Below, in pieces: positions 1-14,900 of a stretch of 64,000 nt of DNA. The stretch lies in NCBI RefSeq assembly GCF_037975245.1, contig NC_092572.1, positions 2,517,501 through 2,581,500 on the forward strand, written 5' to 3'. The notes beneath the pieces are model-generated. The model did not search any database and was not told where the DNA came from. It was given only the letters and a program-made list of their open reading frames with translations. This stretch comes from Apostichopus japonicus (taxonomy: Eukaryota; Echinodermata; Holothuroidea; Aspidochirotida; Stichopodidae). Position numbers and translations under genes: made by a program. Within the stretch, counting starts at the first letter, position 1. The number at the start of each line of letters is the position of its first letter.

Positions 1-1800
1 AATTACTTGATACACTGAAGTGGGATGACATGAGTCCCATACATGGGCAACATACCTCACCAAATATGGGCCCAAACAGCTTTCCCAGTGAGGCCCCAAC
101 AAATCACACACCCATGACTCAGTCATATGGGGCAATATGAGACAGCAAGTGTGGAAATGGAACAGGTTTTCCCATGGGCCTGTGTCTGTTCTACATATGC
201 CAGTTGCTTCTATGGGATGCTCATATGGCAAACCAATGTGGGACCCACACCCCCATTGGCCAACTCGAGTGGGCCCTACCTGTGATGACTATGGGTGGCT
301 AGAGCCCAGATGACCCAAGTTTAATGCTAGTTGGCACCATATGTGGATGCAAACTGAAGTTAGTGCAAAACAAAATTTGCTATAATTTTGGAGGAGATAC
401 TGTAGCGTCCCATCAGTCACAGAGCTTCTGTCCCATCAGTCACAAGGGAAATGCCACTGTGTGAAATAGTTAATGCCAATATTCTCTCAATGGTGGTGCT
501 CTGATATAGCTACATTAAGTAGCTACCAGGAGGGGTATATACCCAACTCATTCTTTTCATTCTGAGATAGCGCTTACAAGTTAACTAAATGTACCTAAAA
601 ATGGTGGTCCGCAAATGTCCCATCAGTCACAGGGCTACTCTAAGTGCTCCCTATCTAAAAAGGTACATACTTATGTGAACAGTTCTTCAATGATGGACCA
701 CAGGACAGGGGCACATACTCAAAAACCACTGCAGTGGTAGTCCAAGATGTCTGCTTTGTTAATCATAAAATATCTTTTGATACCTTCTTAAAAATACCAG
801 TGACCATAATAATGTGAACATTTGGTGTAAGTATATACTGAGAATAAAAAGCTTTGAAGAGGTTCAATCCAAATCATAATAACAAATGAGGAAAAAACCT
901 GTCTTTATGTTGATGTGACAAGGGCTTACAGAACCAAAATAATGGCAAGTTCTTCTCAATGTCAAGAAATATTTAAAAACTTCTTGAATATGCAAATTCC
1001 TGTCATACCCATTAAACAATATTCAAAGAACACAATTGTTAGAGGAGATACTAGTTAGGCTTTTTGAAAATCTAAAACTTGAGCACATGCTTGAGTATAA
1101 AGTGCAAGAATGCCTTCACTCAAGATGTTTTCACTGAAAAAGATTATAAAAAGAGGGAGCACCAACCTAAAAATTACTGAGTTTATAGATACATTCATTA
1201 TCTATTACTGTTGTTAAAACATTATGTTGCAAAGGTCCCTTTGTAAGAAAAGTAAACTGTGACCTTTGGGTGCATGCCCAAAGAAATTTCAATGATAAAA
1301 AATGTTGAAATTCATATCGAAAATATTTCCAGGTATGTTCTTTATAAAGTTGTATGAACTGGTCTTCTTAACCCACCCCCCCCCACCCCCATCCACAAGA
1401 CAAGGTTTTTTGGTGGGGTGGAAGTAGATCACTTTTGCATATTTTAGTGGAGCTATGTTATGTTTCTCAAAGAATTGCATAAAAAGTTCATGTTTTGGTC
1501 CCTACATTCACTCAAATGTCCAATGAATTCTAAAGCGATTCTAACACCTGACGTCACACAGTCACATTCTGGAGGCAAGGGTGTCAATGGAGCATCAATA
1601 TAGACCAGGAGCCCATAGGGTTTGGTTAGCTGGGAAGGTAATCAACTGCCTTGTACATCACAATGTTCACGGTGCATTCCTGTATATGAAACCAGAGGAC
1701 TGGAAAACCGGCTGTGGTGGGTGTGGCTGGGAAAGCAATTTTAAAGTCACCTAAAAGCTAACCTAGATCAGCTTTCATGGTAACCACATCAAAGTAAATA
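1..1800. other. Non-coding, short repeats
   Basis: The first 350 bases are rich in CCCATATGGG-like palindromic words, as in decayed satellite. The word tcccatcagtcac occurs at about 408, 431 and 618. Otherwise I see no gene. Confidence 0.5.
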
Positions 1801-4800
1801 CAATGTGTCAGGTATGGCCCCATGAGCAACAAATGGCCATCGCCAGTAATTATTGGTGGTGGGGTAGCTTTGCCAGCCTCATGGATGACCTAGGTCAGCT
1901 CATGAAGTAACCACTTGAAACCTATTGGAAAGTGATGGTGAGGACTTCAGTTACAAGGGATGGGCATTTCCAGTAATTTTTATTGGTGGGTACCCCTGCC
2001 AGTAGACCCCCAAAATGCCCATCCCCTCATTGACCTAGGTGAGCTCATGAAGTAACCAGTTGAAAACTACTGGAAAATGATTAGCAGGACTCTATATGTG
2101 AGGGATGGGCAATTCCAGTAATTTGTATTAGTGGGGTACCCCTGCAAGTAGACCCCCAAAATGCCAATCCCCCTCATTGACCTAGGTGTGCTCAGGATGT
2201 AACCAGTTGAAACCTACTGGAAAATGATAGGTATCACTTCATATGTAAGGTTTGGGCATTTCCAGAAATTTCTATTAGTGGGATACACGTGCCAGTAGAC
2301 CCCCAAAAAGCCAATCCCCTCATTGACCTAGGTCAGCTCATGAAGTATCCAGTTAAAAACTACCGAAAAATAATTAGCAGGACTCTATATGTAAGGGATG
2401 GGCAATTCCAGTAATTTATATTAGTGGGGTACCCCTGCCAGTAGACCCCCAAAAAGCCCATCCCCTCATTGACCTAGGTCGGCTCATAAGGTAACCAGTT
2501 GATACCTACTGGAAAATGATAGGTATCACTCATATGTAAGGGATGGGCATTTCCACAAATTTCTATTAGTGGGGTACCCCTGCAAGTAGACCCCCAAAAT
2601 GCCAATCCTCTCATTGACCTAGGTGAGCTCATGATGTAACCAGTTGAAACCTACTGGAAACTGATAGGTATCACTTCATATGTAAGGTTTGGGCATTTCC
2701 AGAAATTTCTATTAGTGGGATACACCTGCCAGTAGACCCCCAAAAAGCCCATCCCCTCATTGACCTAGGTCAGCTCATGAAGTATCCAGTTAAAAACTAC
2801 CGAAAAATAATTAGCAGGACTCTATATGTAAGGGATGGGCAATTCCAGTAATTTATATTAGTGGGGTACCCCTGCCAGTAGACCCCCAAAAAGCCCATCC
2901 CCTCATTGACCTAGGTCGGCTCATAAGGTAACCAGTTGATACCTACTGGAAAATGATAGGTATCACTCATATGTAAGGGATGGGCATTTCCAGAAATTTC
3001 TATTAGTGGGGTACCCCTGCAAGTAGACCCCAAAATGCCAATCCTCTCATTGACCTAGGTGAGCTCATGATGTAACCAGTTGAAACCTACTGGAAACTGA
3101 TAGGTATCACTTCATATGTAAGGTTTGGGCATTTCCAGAAATTTCTATTAGTGGGATACACATGCCAGTAGACCCCCAAAAAGCCCATCCCCTCATTGAC
3201 CTAGGTCAGCTCATGAAGTATCCAGTTAAAAACTACCGAAAAATAATTAGCAGGACTCTATATGTAAGGGATGGGCAATTCCAGTAATTTATATTAGTGG
3301 GGTACCCCTGCCAGTAGACCCCCAAAAAGCCCATCCCCTCATTGACCTAGGTCGGCTCATAAGGTTACCAGTTGATACCTACTGAAAAATGATAGGTATC
3401 ACTCATATGTAAGGTTTGGGCATTTCCAGTCATTTTAATTGGTGGGTACCCCTGCCAGTAGACCCCCAAAAAGCCCATCCCCTCATTGACCTAGGTCAGC
3501 TCATGAAGTATCCAGTTAAAAACTACCGAAAAATAATTAGCAGGACTCTATATGTAAGGGATGGGCAATTCCAGTAATTTATATTAGTGGGGTACCCCTG
3601 CCAGTAGACCCCCAAAAAGCCCATCCCCTCATTGACCTAGGTCGGCTCATAAGGTAACCAGTTGATACCTACTGGAAAATGATAGGTATCACTCATATGT
3701 AAGGGATGGGCATTTCCAGAAATTTCTATTAGTGGGGTACCCCTGCAAGTAGACCCCAAAATGCCAATCCTCTCATTGACCTAGGTGAGCTCATGATGTA
3801 ACCAGTTGAAACCTACTGGAAACTGATAGGTATCACTTCATAAGTAAGGTTTGGGCATTTCCAGAAATTTCTATTAGTGGGATACACATGCCAGTAGACC
3901 CCCAAAAAGCCCATCCCCTCATTGACCTAGGTCAGCTCATGAAGTATCCAGTTAAAAACTACCGAAAAATAATTAGCAGGACTCTATATGTAAGGGATGG
4001 GCAATTCCAGTAATTTATATTAGTGGGGTACCCCTGCCAGTAGACCCCCAAAAAGCCCATCCCCTCATTGACCTAGGTCGGCTCATAAGGTTACCAGTTG
4101 ATACCTACTGAAAAATGATAGGTATCACTCATATGTAAGGTTTGGGCATTTCCAGTCATTTTAATTGGTGGGTACCCCTGCCAGTAGACCCCCAAAATGC
4201 CCATCCCCTCATTGACCTAGGTGAGCTCATGAAGTAACCAGTTGAAAACTACTGGAAAATAATTAGCAGGACTCTATATGTGAGGGATGGGCAATTCCAG
4301 TAATTTCTATTAGTGGGGTACCCCTGCAAGTAGACCCCCAAAATGCCAATCCCCCTCATTGACCTAGGTGTGCTCATGATGTAACCAGTTGAAACCTACT
4401 GGAAAATGATAGGTATCACTTCATATGTAAGGTTTGGGCATTTCCAGAAATTTCTATTAGTGGGATACACGTGCCAGTAGACCCCCAAAAAGCCCATCCC
4501 CTCATTGACCTAGGTCAGCTCATGAAGTATCCAGTTAAAAACTACCGAAAAATAATTAGCAGGACTCTATATGTAAGGGATGGGCAATTCCAGTAATTTA
4601 TATTAGTGGGGTACCCCTGCCAGTAGACCCCCAAAAAGCCCATCCCCTCATTGACCTAGGTCGGCTCATAAGGTAACCAGTTGATAACTACTGGAAAATG
4701 ATAGGTATCACTCATATGTAAGGGATGGGCATTTCCACAAATTTCTATTAGTGGGGTACCCCTGCAAGTAGACCCCCAAAATGCCAATCCCCTCATTGAC

Positions 4801-6395
4801 CTAGGTGAGCTCAGGATGTAACCAGTTGAAACCTACTGGAAAATGATAGGTATCACTTCATATGTAAAGTTTGGGCATTTCCAGAAATTTCTATTAGTGG
4901 GATACACGTGCCAGTAGACCCCCAAAAAGCCAATCCCCTAATTGACCTAGGTCAGCTCATGAAGTATCCAGTTAAAAACTACCGAAAAATAATTAGCAGG
5001 ACTCTATATGTAAGGGATGGGCAATTCCAGTAATTTATATTAGTGGGATACCCCTGCCAGTAGACCCCCAAAAAGCCCATCCCCTCATTGACCTAGGTCG
5101 GCTCATAAGGTTACCAGTTGATACCTACTGAAAAATGATAGGTATCACTCATATGTAAGGTTTGGGCATTTCCAGTCATTTTAATTGGTGGGTACCCCTG
5201 CCAGTAGACCCCCAAAATGCCCATCCCCTCATTGACCTAGGTGAGCTCATGAAGTAACCAGTTGAAAACTACTGGAAAATAATTAGCAGGACTCTATATG
5301 TGAGGGATGGGCAATTCCAGTAATTTCTATTAGTGGGGTACCCCTGCAAGTAGACCCCCAAAATGCCAATCCCCCTCATTGACCTAGGTGTGCTCATGAT
5401 GTAACCAGTTGAAACCTACTGGAAAATGATAGGTATCACTTCATATGTAAGGTTTGGGCATTTCCAGAAATTTCTATTAGTGGGATACACGTGCCAGTAG
5501 ACCCCCAAAAAGCCAATCCCCTCATTGACCTAGGTCAGCTCATGAAGTATCCAGTTAAAAACTACCGAAAAATAATTAGCAGGACTCTATATGTAAGGGA
5601 TGGGCAATTCCAGTAATTTATATTAGTGGGGTACCCCTGCCAGTAGACCCCCAAAAAGCCCATCCCCTCATTGACCTAGGTCGGCTCATAAGGTAACCAG
5701 TTGATAACTACTGGAAAATGATAGGTATCACTCATATGTAAGGGATGGGCATTTCCACAAATTTCTATTAGTGGGGTACCCCTGCAAGTAGACCCCCAAA
5801 AAGCCAATCCCCTCATTGACCTAGGTGAGCTCAGGATGTAACCAGTTGAAACCTACTGGAAAATGATAGGTATCACTTCATATGTAAAGTTTGGGCATTT
5901 CCAGAAATTTCTATTAGTGGGATACACGTGCCAGTAGACCCCCAAAAAGCCAATCCCCTAATTGACCTAGGTCAGCTCATGAAGTATCCAGTTAAAAACT
6001 ACCGAAAAATAATTAGCAGGACTCTATATGTAAGGGATGGGCAATTCCAGTAATTTATATTAGTGGGATACCCCTGCCAGTAGACCCCCAAAAAGCCCAT
6101 CCCCTCATTGACCTAGGTCGGCTCATAAGGTAACCAGTTGATACCTACTGAAAAATGATAGGTATCACTCATATGTAAGGTTTGGGCATTTCTAGAAATT
6201 TCTATTAGAGGGGTACACGTGCCAGTAGACCCCCAAAAAGCCCATCCCCTCATTGATCTAGGTCTGCTCATGAAGTATCCAGTTAAAAACTACCGGAAAA
6301 TAATTGGCAGGACTCTATATGTAAGGGATGGGCAATTCCAGTAATTTATATTAGTGGGGTACCCCTGCCAGTAGACCCCCAAAATGCCCATCCCC
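1800..6395. repeat. Satellite array, ~146-bp monomer, ~31 copies, higher-order repeats
   Basis: The landmark GACCTAGGT recurs at 1887, 2032, 2179, 2325, 2471, 2616 and onward every 145-147 bases until about 6255. Higher-order units of about 438 (3-mer), 726 (5-mer) and 1,020 (7-mer) bases are visible. Bases 4139-5176 and 5159-6196 differ at about three positions. Most monomers carry the palindromes GGGGTACCCC and GACCTAGGTC (or close variants) and the inverted pair GGGATGGGC/GCCCATCCC. No long open frame is present. Confidence 0.95.
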
Positions 6396-8800
6396 AATCA
6401 TCTCCACCCAAACTTCTTTTCACCCAAAATGTTATATCTATAATTATATATATACATGCAAGGTATACTTAAAGATAGGATATAACAAAGTTTTGTTCAG
6501 CTTCAGCACTTTCGGAAATATATTTTTAAATTCATAACAGAGTCAATACAATATTCGAACGTTTGTTAGCCAATATATTCATATTTATGGTATTAAATAA
6601 TAATAAAAGTCCAAAACCAACATAAACTTTGCTTACAAAGTAATGACCTTCAGTACAATACAACATTTGTGAAATCAGGGCTCTTATATCGCTTACTGAA
6701 ATATTCAACTTGTCTCAATTTTGCCAACCAATAATTCTCCAATTGTGCAGCATCAGCCAATACTGCAATCCTTATCATCCACAAAAGTATGTGACTTTGT
6801 GAGCTTCGGAAGTATCATCCTGGCATTTTTTAATATTAAAGGTATAATGTCATGAAATTCAAGGCAAAATGCAGTCAAGTGTTAGTTTAGTTTCTAATTA
6901 TTGGTTCATACATCAGCATCCTAAACACATGTGTTTGTTGTACCATTTATGTTGCATGATCATGTGCAGTGGAACAGATCATGATTGCACAGGAGAATAC
7001 TTGTCAGCCTACAACTGGTTTACAAGCAACACTTGTTAAACGCTCATACTGGCATTACTGTTATTGAAAGAAGATGCAATATGAACCACAGAAAATCATG
7101 CATATTTTTTTCATTAGATGCAGACATTGAAGAATTTCATTGATTTCCAATGCATATTTATATACTCTCTTCACAACATGTGAAAACAATATTCTGTATG
7201 TATAATTTGTAAAGGTGTTGTAGAACTAGGTGTTTAGCATTAGCAGTATATCAGTTAGGAATGCATTATTATGGGCTCTGTTTTGGTGTCAACACAATAA
7301 CAGACTAAAACCTGCTAAATGTAGCACTTTATCATCAGGTTTCTAGTGCAATTATGTGGAAATGACAACCAGCTAAAAACTTGGGTTCTAAATTAAACTG
7401 CATAACTTTACCTTTACTTACTTACCCTCAACCATGTACATGCCCCTATGCAGTATTGTGGGTAATGTCAAATTTAATACACATCAACCAGTCACTAGTC
7501 AACAACTTCACACATCAACTTCCAGTTGCAGTATTATTGTACTTTCCATAACCTCATTATTCTTTTTGAAATGAGCGCCAAATGCAATGTGGGTTCATCT
7601 ACTCAACCATCTACTCACCAAGTACGAGAACAGTCTAACTGACATCAGAAGCAAATGCAAATACTATACTGTACATATGAGATTAACTACTGGCAGTTGT
7701 AACACATATTTTAAGAGAAGTCAATTATAAACTACTTTGAAAATCTATCTGCTTTAGTAGAAGATTCCAATTCGGGCTTTTGGTTCAGTGTATAGTAAAG
7801 GTTTTGAAATTATAAAAACAGAAAAAGAGCATCAATTCAGTTATAATATGCAATACATTTTTAAATTGAAGTAAAAAATTATTTAAATTCAATACAACTC
7901 ATCAAATTTGTAATATAAACCTGAATGCAAATTGGTGTAAAAGGGAGTTCCAATGCCCTAATAATGAAGTTTTGTAGATAAAAGGCAATAAGGATCATTA
8001 ACTTAATATGATCAAATATGAAATATGACATTGTGTTTACAATTTAGCTGTATCTGGCTTATTTCTCTCTGGTGCAAACTGTTCATAAATTATTATTTAG
8101 ATGATACTGTCCCCCATAAATGGAAAAGTGCAGGATATTGACATTTTATTAATTTGGAACAAGAATTTATAATGATGTGACATGGCTTAATACTCCTTAG
8201 CCAGGTACAGTAACTCTCTTTTCTCTGCAATCACATGGTATTACAGGGCTTCAGGTTCAATTAACATACACTTAATTTGGAATACTAGTTTGTAGTATAG
8301 GTAAGTTCTTTTTCATTTGCAAAAAGGGACATCTAGTCAGGGGTAGCATGATCTATGCAGGGATTGCTTGATTTGTAATTTGAAGTTGTAACAACATTCC
8401 ATTTGTATGCTATTGAAAATGTACAACCTAAGCAAATCAAATATCATTTTGTGTTACTATTCTGTTTTAATAGGAGACCTGTTCAATCATGGCTGAACCA
8501 AATTGCTTAACAGTTTTCCCAAACTATAAAGAACATGAATAACGCTTATCAATTTGAAAAAAACAAATAATGTACATGAATACAGTGGTTCAGTTTCACC
8601 CTAATTACTTTGTGTTAGTGGTTGGTAATTTTGAATTGGTGTCGATAATATGACATACTTCTCCAGTTTTCCAAAAAAAAATAGGAAGATCATCTCACTA
8701 ATTTCTTCTCTCACTAATTGGTTGTTTTTCTGAGACTATAACTTTAAATCTTTGTAATATTTTACAGGATCAACACACAAGATTAAATTAATCTGCCAAC
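6395..8800. other. AT-rich non-coding
   Basis: No supported exon on either strand. A minus-strand donor-like site near 7428 has only a 20-nt open segment behind it, and I did not call it. Confidence 0.5.
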
Positions 8801-8804
8801 ATAC

Positions 8805-8905
8805 TTAACATTCTTTTCTCTGCCAGCTTCTGGCATTTGCCAATAAACCAGTTGTATGGGACATCTTCGCCCTGTGTCTTTAGGAAGTCATTATCTTTTT
8901 TTGAT
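8805..8905 (-). CDS. Putative 101-nt exon, unknown protein
   Basis: Bounded by gcacctag and gtatgt, phase 2 to 1. It reads SKKDNDFLKTQGEDVPYNWF then IGKCQKLAEKRML. It looks like a genuine coding segment but matches no family I know. Confidence 0.4.
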
Positions 8906-11900
8906 CTAGGTGCAAAAAGAAACATCAGCAAAGTATTAGCGACTTCTTAATATACAAATAAAAAAAAATTGGGAAAATCACCCCCTACCCCAGCCGTCAA
9001 ATTAAAAAAACTGACTGAGGCAATCCCCCATTTCTAACATCCTAGTAAAAACACTGCACAACTCATGAATAATTGATGACATAATGTCCTTTCCCATATG
9101 ATCAATTGTATATCATTATTCATATGAATATTTAACAGTTAAATTCAAGTGGTTTTCCACACTATACTTAATTTTTACATATGTTATCAGAAAAGACTCG
9201 TAGATGACCTCGTTCTTTAACATCGTAGAAGAGCCACTACTTCATCGGCCATGTTAGGTAAGAAGCATTTGGTGCAGAATAGTTTAAGCAAAAACGACAT
9301 TTGACCTAATATTCATGTAAAATAGCTCAATTAAGTATTATAACAGGCTAACCATTATGTTTCAATACATGCCAATAATTAATAGCAACACAAATGTCCA
9401 CAAATCATCTGATCATGCACATTTCAGGGTAAAATAGGGATAATTTGACACATTTGTTTACCAGAATAATAACAACATGGGTGCTAAAATATCTGACTGA
9501 GACTCATCTGACAAATCTCTCTTGCAAGTTTCCTTCTGTAGTGAGAGCGAGAGATTAAATTTTGAAAAGGAATGGGCTTGAGAAGTTAGCCTATGTTGGC
9601 AAAGGCTCTTAGTATGTATATCCACCCCCCCCCCAAAAAAAAAAAGGTGAAACACTGACCTGTTCTGAGAATTTTGACAGATTATTAAAAATACTGTATG
9701 AACTATACAGTGATGTCACTGAACCCCACATGGAATATTGTTGCTACTGAAAACTAGCTTACTCTAACATACAGATACATGCAGTAGTCAACAGTATTGT
9801 GCCTGGCTAACCATAATTATGATAGGATGGTATACATATATAGTAGACACAGTTGTCAACAAAGTTCTTGTTATTGAACTTTTTACTGTCTAGCTTGTGA
9901 CTAATATGCCTAATACACATGATTACAAATTGAAACTCATGGTTTTAGTAAGTGGAATGCTGGAATGAATGATTAAAAGTAAATGGTCCATTCCATTAAT
10001 TGAGGTTCCAGTTACTGACATTGATGTGCCATTTTATGTGCCATATACAGTAGTCTTCCACATTGTTATGCTTTTAAGCTTTATGGAAGACTTCCCTCCA
10101 CTTTGTACTTTTGTGGCAAACAAATAAATAAATAAATAATTAACTAATACTAAAGTCAAACATGGATCCACAATTAATGGAAGGTTTGTCAAGACTTCCT
10201 GTGATTTAAGCAGATTTTTCTACCTTGCATCGTCTTTGAGGTTCCTGTGATGTATTTTCTTCTCGTGGCTCTTTTTCCATATGGTATACTTCCTTACTGT
10301 AAGAAATAATATCATATCACATCAAATAGTAGAAGGTACTCAGTACTAGTAAATCACAGTGAAAACTTACAAAAAACACAAACTATTTTGAACTGACGTA
10401 CAAGTGACCCTTGATACAATCTATACTCTCCTGCACTTCCATGAACAGGCATCTCTACACATGGAAGCACTTTCTATAACTAAAATGTCATGCTTACTAT
10501 AATTGCCCAAATTCATGCAAAAGCATTCAGCTTTGATATTATGATATCACAATGCACAAGTGCTTCATCTGTCCCCACAAAGAGAGACACTGAACAGACA
10601 CGGACCCATATTTAAGTGATCTTCAGCAGACCACAATTAGAGTTGGGGTGGAGTCTAGAGTAATATCTATTTGCTAGAATTGAATGTGTAGGAAAATTCC
10701 TCTTGACAAACCATCCCTGGTACTGTGTACCACAACCACTTTGGGGTTGATTGGTCAAGATGCCCAAACAAACAATAATTTTGGCATCGGTGGGTAAGAA
10801 TGAAGTACAACTGGTAGTCTGGTAACCAGTGAGATTTGGCCAAATCTTTATCCTTATATCACTATGTGTAGAGAACCATATGATGGTAAACTATGTTCAC
10901 AGTGTTTCAAAATAACAATTTCAGAGCACCAGATTGGGATTGAATGTCCATACAACAAACAACCACCAGTCATTGCCTATCAGTTGTTAGCAGTGGAAGA
11001 CTAAAACCTAATGAGCAGCACTGCTAAAATATACTTTGCATGTGCTGAAATGATGTGTGATCTAAAAATAATTGAGTAAACATAAAAGGAATTAACATAA
11101 ATACTTCTATCCCTCCTATAAATATTGTAGTATAAATTTTTGCTTTAATGCAAATGGTAGAGATTGCAGTCCATACCTTTTTGACCCTTTGAAGTGTTGC
11201 GACGGTTGCAAACAGGGATATGATCTTCATCTCCATCACTCTCCTCATTAGTTGTTACAGCTAAAATTCAAAGCAGAAGACAGAGCTGGTTTACAGCATT
11301 ATATAAAACAATATACTGGCAAGATAGTCAGAATAATGCATGTTATTTGCTCATATATTTATGATCAATATCAATTTTATGTTTTCATTTCAATATTTAG
11401 CAAATATGCCCAATACAGCAGAACTTTGTCATGTGATTGTTTATCAATTGATATGCCATGTCAAGACCAGCTGTTGCACATAGGTGTAAACAGGTAAATC
11501 TTACTTTCCTTAACAATGCATTCAATTTGCTGTAACAATTGAGTGGAATATATGGTGTAATTATAATAGCACCCATAATACCTTGATTTGTCTCCACCTC
11601 TCCCCCAATTTTTTCCAACATGGGTTAGCCATATCCATGACATAACATTCTTCATTCAATTAATTTCCAAATGAATAAAGACATTCCAAATGCAATGATC
11701 ATATCACAAGTTGAAATATTTTAATGAAAAGAATATTAAAAATGTGGATAATTCACATTGGAGCTTCATGGTGGAATGTTGGCTTAAGTCAAAGGTAAAG
11801 GCAATTGATTCCACTGGTCCAATTTAATGAATAATGATGGTACAATTGCTCAATACAAATTCAACAAAGCATTACAGTATGTATCATGTACACAGTAATA

Positions 11901-14900
11901 GATGCATGTAGACATACACATGCAAAATGCTTCAGACAAGTGACAGCCTACAGCATATAATAAATATAGACCTGAAATGCTCTCATTTTAATAATATTCT
12001 TTCATACCTGTAAAATTGTGCTTCCCGTTAAGAAATACAAAAAGAAATTTTACACTCTAAGATTTTTCTGCAAGTGCATCTTTTTGTTTTTATCAAATCT
12101 ATTGTGGCCCTTGCTCACACATCTCTGGTCTGTGTAATGTTCCACTGGAACAAGTCCAAATTTTCCAAATCAATTATCAATAACTTTTTAAGTGTGTAGT
12201 GTACTTGATATGAAGCTGTTGAAAGTTTAAAATCTGTTCAGCTATTCAATGTATACTAGGTTGCTGCGTGAATATGGAAGAATCTCCTTTGTACTTAACC
12301 TATTCTCACATGTCCAAAAAAAAAGGACGGACTGCCTCCAGTTGACTATTCACACCATGCGCATGAATCTGTCTTGAATAGGTCTGTTCATTGTACAAAT
12401 CAACAAAACACTCATTGCTGCAGGAATATAGCTCTCGAAAGTTATTGTACAAATCTCACAGCCCCACACTGAGACGGACCTACTGTACCACAGGTACAAG
12501 TACCATCGATAAACAGCTCTCTAAACCACCATGCAACAGCTCAAACAATTTGTTTGTTTCCTTTTGACAGATGAGATCAAAACCTATGTTCAGTTTTCCC
12601 CCTTAACACAGAATCCCACCACGCATACAGCCTCACACAGGTCTAAACAAAAAATAGAAGTTTCAGAGCACAAGTAAAGCAGGTTGGAAGTGAAAGTCCT
12701 AATAAAAAAAAAAGCAATGCTAATTGCCCATTAGGTGTTGTCGGTGGATAAAACTACATGCTTATACCTCTGATAAGTAGTAAAGTTGTAAAGTTCTGTA
12801 TTTTGTCAGGGAGTGTCACTACTCAACAAGCCCCATAGGGTTTTTAGTACACTTCCTTTCACAGGTTTTGGTTCTTATCTCCTATGTTGTTATATCATAC
12901 TTATGTTATATAAAACAATATAAATGAAATGGAAAAATGAAAGAAGCACTTCAAAAACATAGTTGCTCTAAAAATTACTATATGTGTGAAATAAGAATAA
13001 GCAAGTTACAAGGTGTTAGACATATTCATCTACTTCTCTCCTGTATATGTGTTCTATTAATTGTGGTTTCAATGCAAATGGCAGAGATTGCAATCCATAC
13101 CTTGTTGACCCTTTGAAGTGTTGTGAAGTTTGCAAACAGGGACATGATCTTCATCTCCATGACTCTCCTCATTACTTGTTACAGCTAAAATTCAAAGCAG
13201 AAGACAGAGCTGGTATAGAGCATTATATAAAACAATATACTGACAAGATAGTCAGAATAACGCATGCTACTTGCTCAAGTTCCTTCAAGACAGTTGAGTA
13301 AATATGATGGGTGAAAACAGTAATAGAGGGTAGAGCAGCTAACTATGATAATGGAATTAGATGAAAAGCAGGACTGCATTGAAAAGCTATGAAGAAGGAG
13401 AGGGGCAAACAGTAGTTGAAACTGGTTGGAAAAGCCTTAGGGGTTGAGTTCATTATAATAAGCACTTCACTTTTATCATGCCATACTCAATGGTATCAAT
13501 CCTCAAAGGTTTCAGATATGATTAAAATACAGTAAATACAAAATGGGGTCTATGGCCTCAGTTACTCTACCCCATCCTTTTTCCTCATGGTAAACCTTTT
13601 CCCTCTTCAGAGCTTCCTTGTGGGAAATTAGCTCTCCACAATATTCTACTAGGAACTCCCCTTTGATGAACTTCCTATGTGCAATACTCCATAACCTGTA
13701 ACCACAAAATATGCAGTTACAGTTGGTCAAGTTAATATCATTTTCTGGCCATCATAGTACTCACAATAATATGAGAGTTGATTACAACATGTAATTGACA
13801 TTTAGGCATTCACAAGTAAAAGCCCTGTCAACCTAATAATTTGGAGACATTCTTGAATCATCTATTGTACCTCCAGGTTTACGGTATAGTTTGTACCCAT
13901 GCAATATGACAAAACCTACATGAATGACCCATTTTCAATTATTTTTTGTACCTGTAAGCTGATTTAAAATGATCTTGTGCAACAACACTTAAATAACTAA
14001 TGACATAATGTGTTGTCCTACCTAACACTATCAACTACTAGTTTGTACCAAGTAATCTATGTAATATATCATGCTTACAAAATATTGGAAAGATAAACTA
14101 TTGGAAGACCTAACGATAGGGCTCATTTACATTTCAAGACCAACATAAATTTGAGTCTGATGCTAACATAGTGCCCTTCATGCACAGTATTATCATGTTT
14201 ATAAGCACACATGTAGTACATAGGCTATCTGACTGATTTTAAATTGGTGGCACCACTAATATGAGATTTTGCCATGTACTATATAAATTCTTGTTAAAGT
14301 ATAGCTTCATACCAAATATTATGCAGATCATTGGCATGGGATCATGCCAAATTAAACTGAAAGTTTACATTAAGCCCCACATTCAAGGGAGCAGCTGCAC
14401 AACGCACATATCTACTACCCCTGACCAACATGTATACATTTACTGCAATGCAACATGTTTTAAGCACATACTTTTACCATTCACAACACTGTTCGTCAAA
14501 TACTGTGAATAATTCAAAAAGCTCAACTAACATACACACCAGTGCTGTTGTATTTGAGACAAATTTAGACTCAACAATAACGCCATCAATAAACTGGACT
14601 GAAAATAACCATTTATCAACTTTGTTAGTACAGTAGTGAAAAGCCTCTTTTAATGGCCCCAAACTTCTCTTTACACGACATCTAAGTTGCATCGGTTAGA
14701 AATATATCATAAAATTATAATGCTTTTGCAATAAACATTTCATGGTGCAAGAGCGGATTTAAAACAGCAGAACTACTTTCAAAGCACTGAAACATCCACA
14801 TAGGCACTAATTTTTACTTTCTGGAAGTATAGACCCAACCATGCACGCATCGCCTGACGTTAGGCTACTTCTGGGCTCGGTCTAGCGAAAGGAGGATCAC

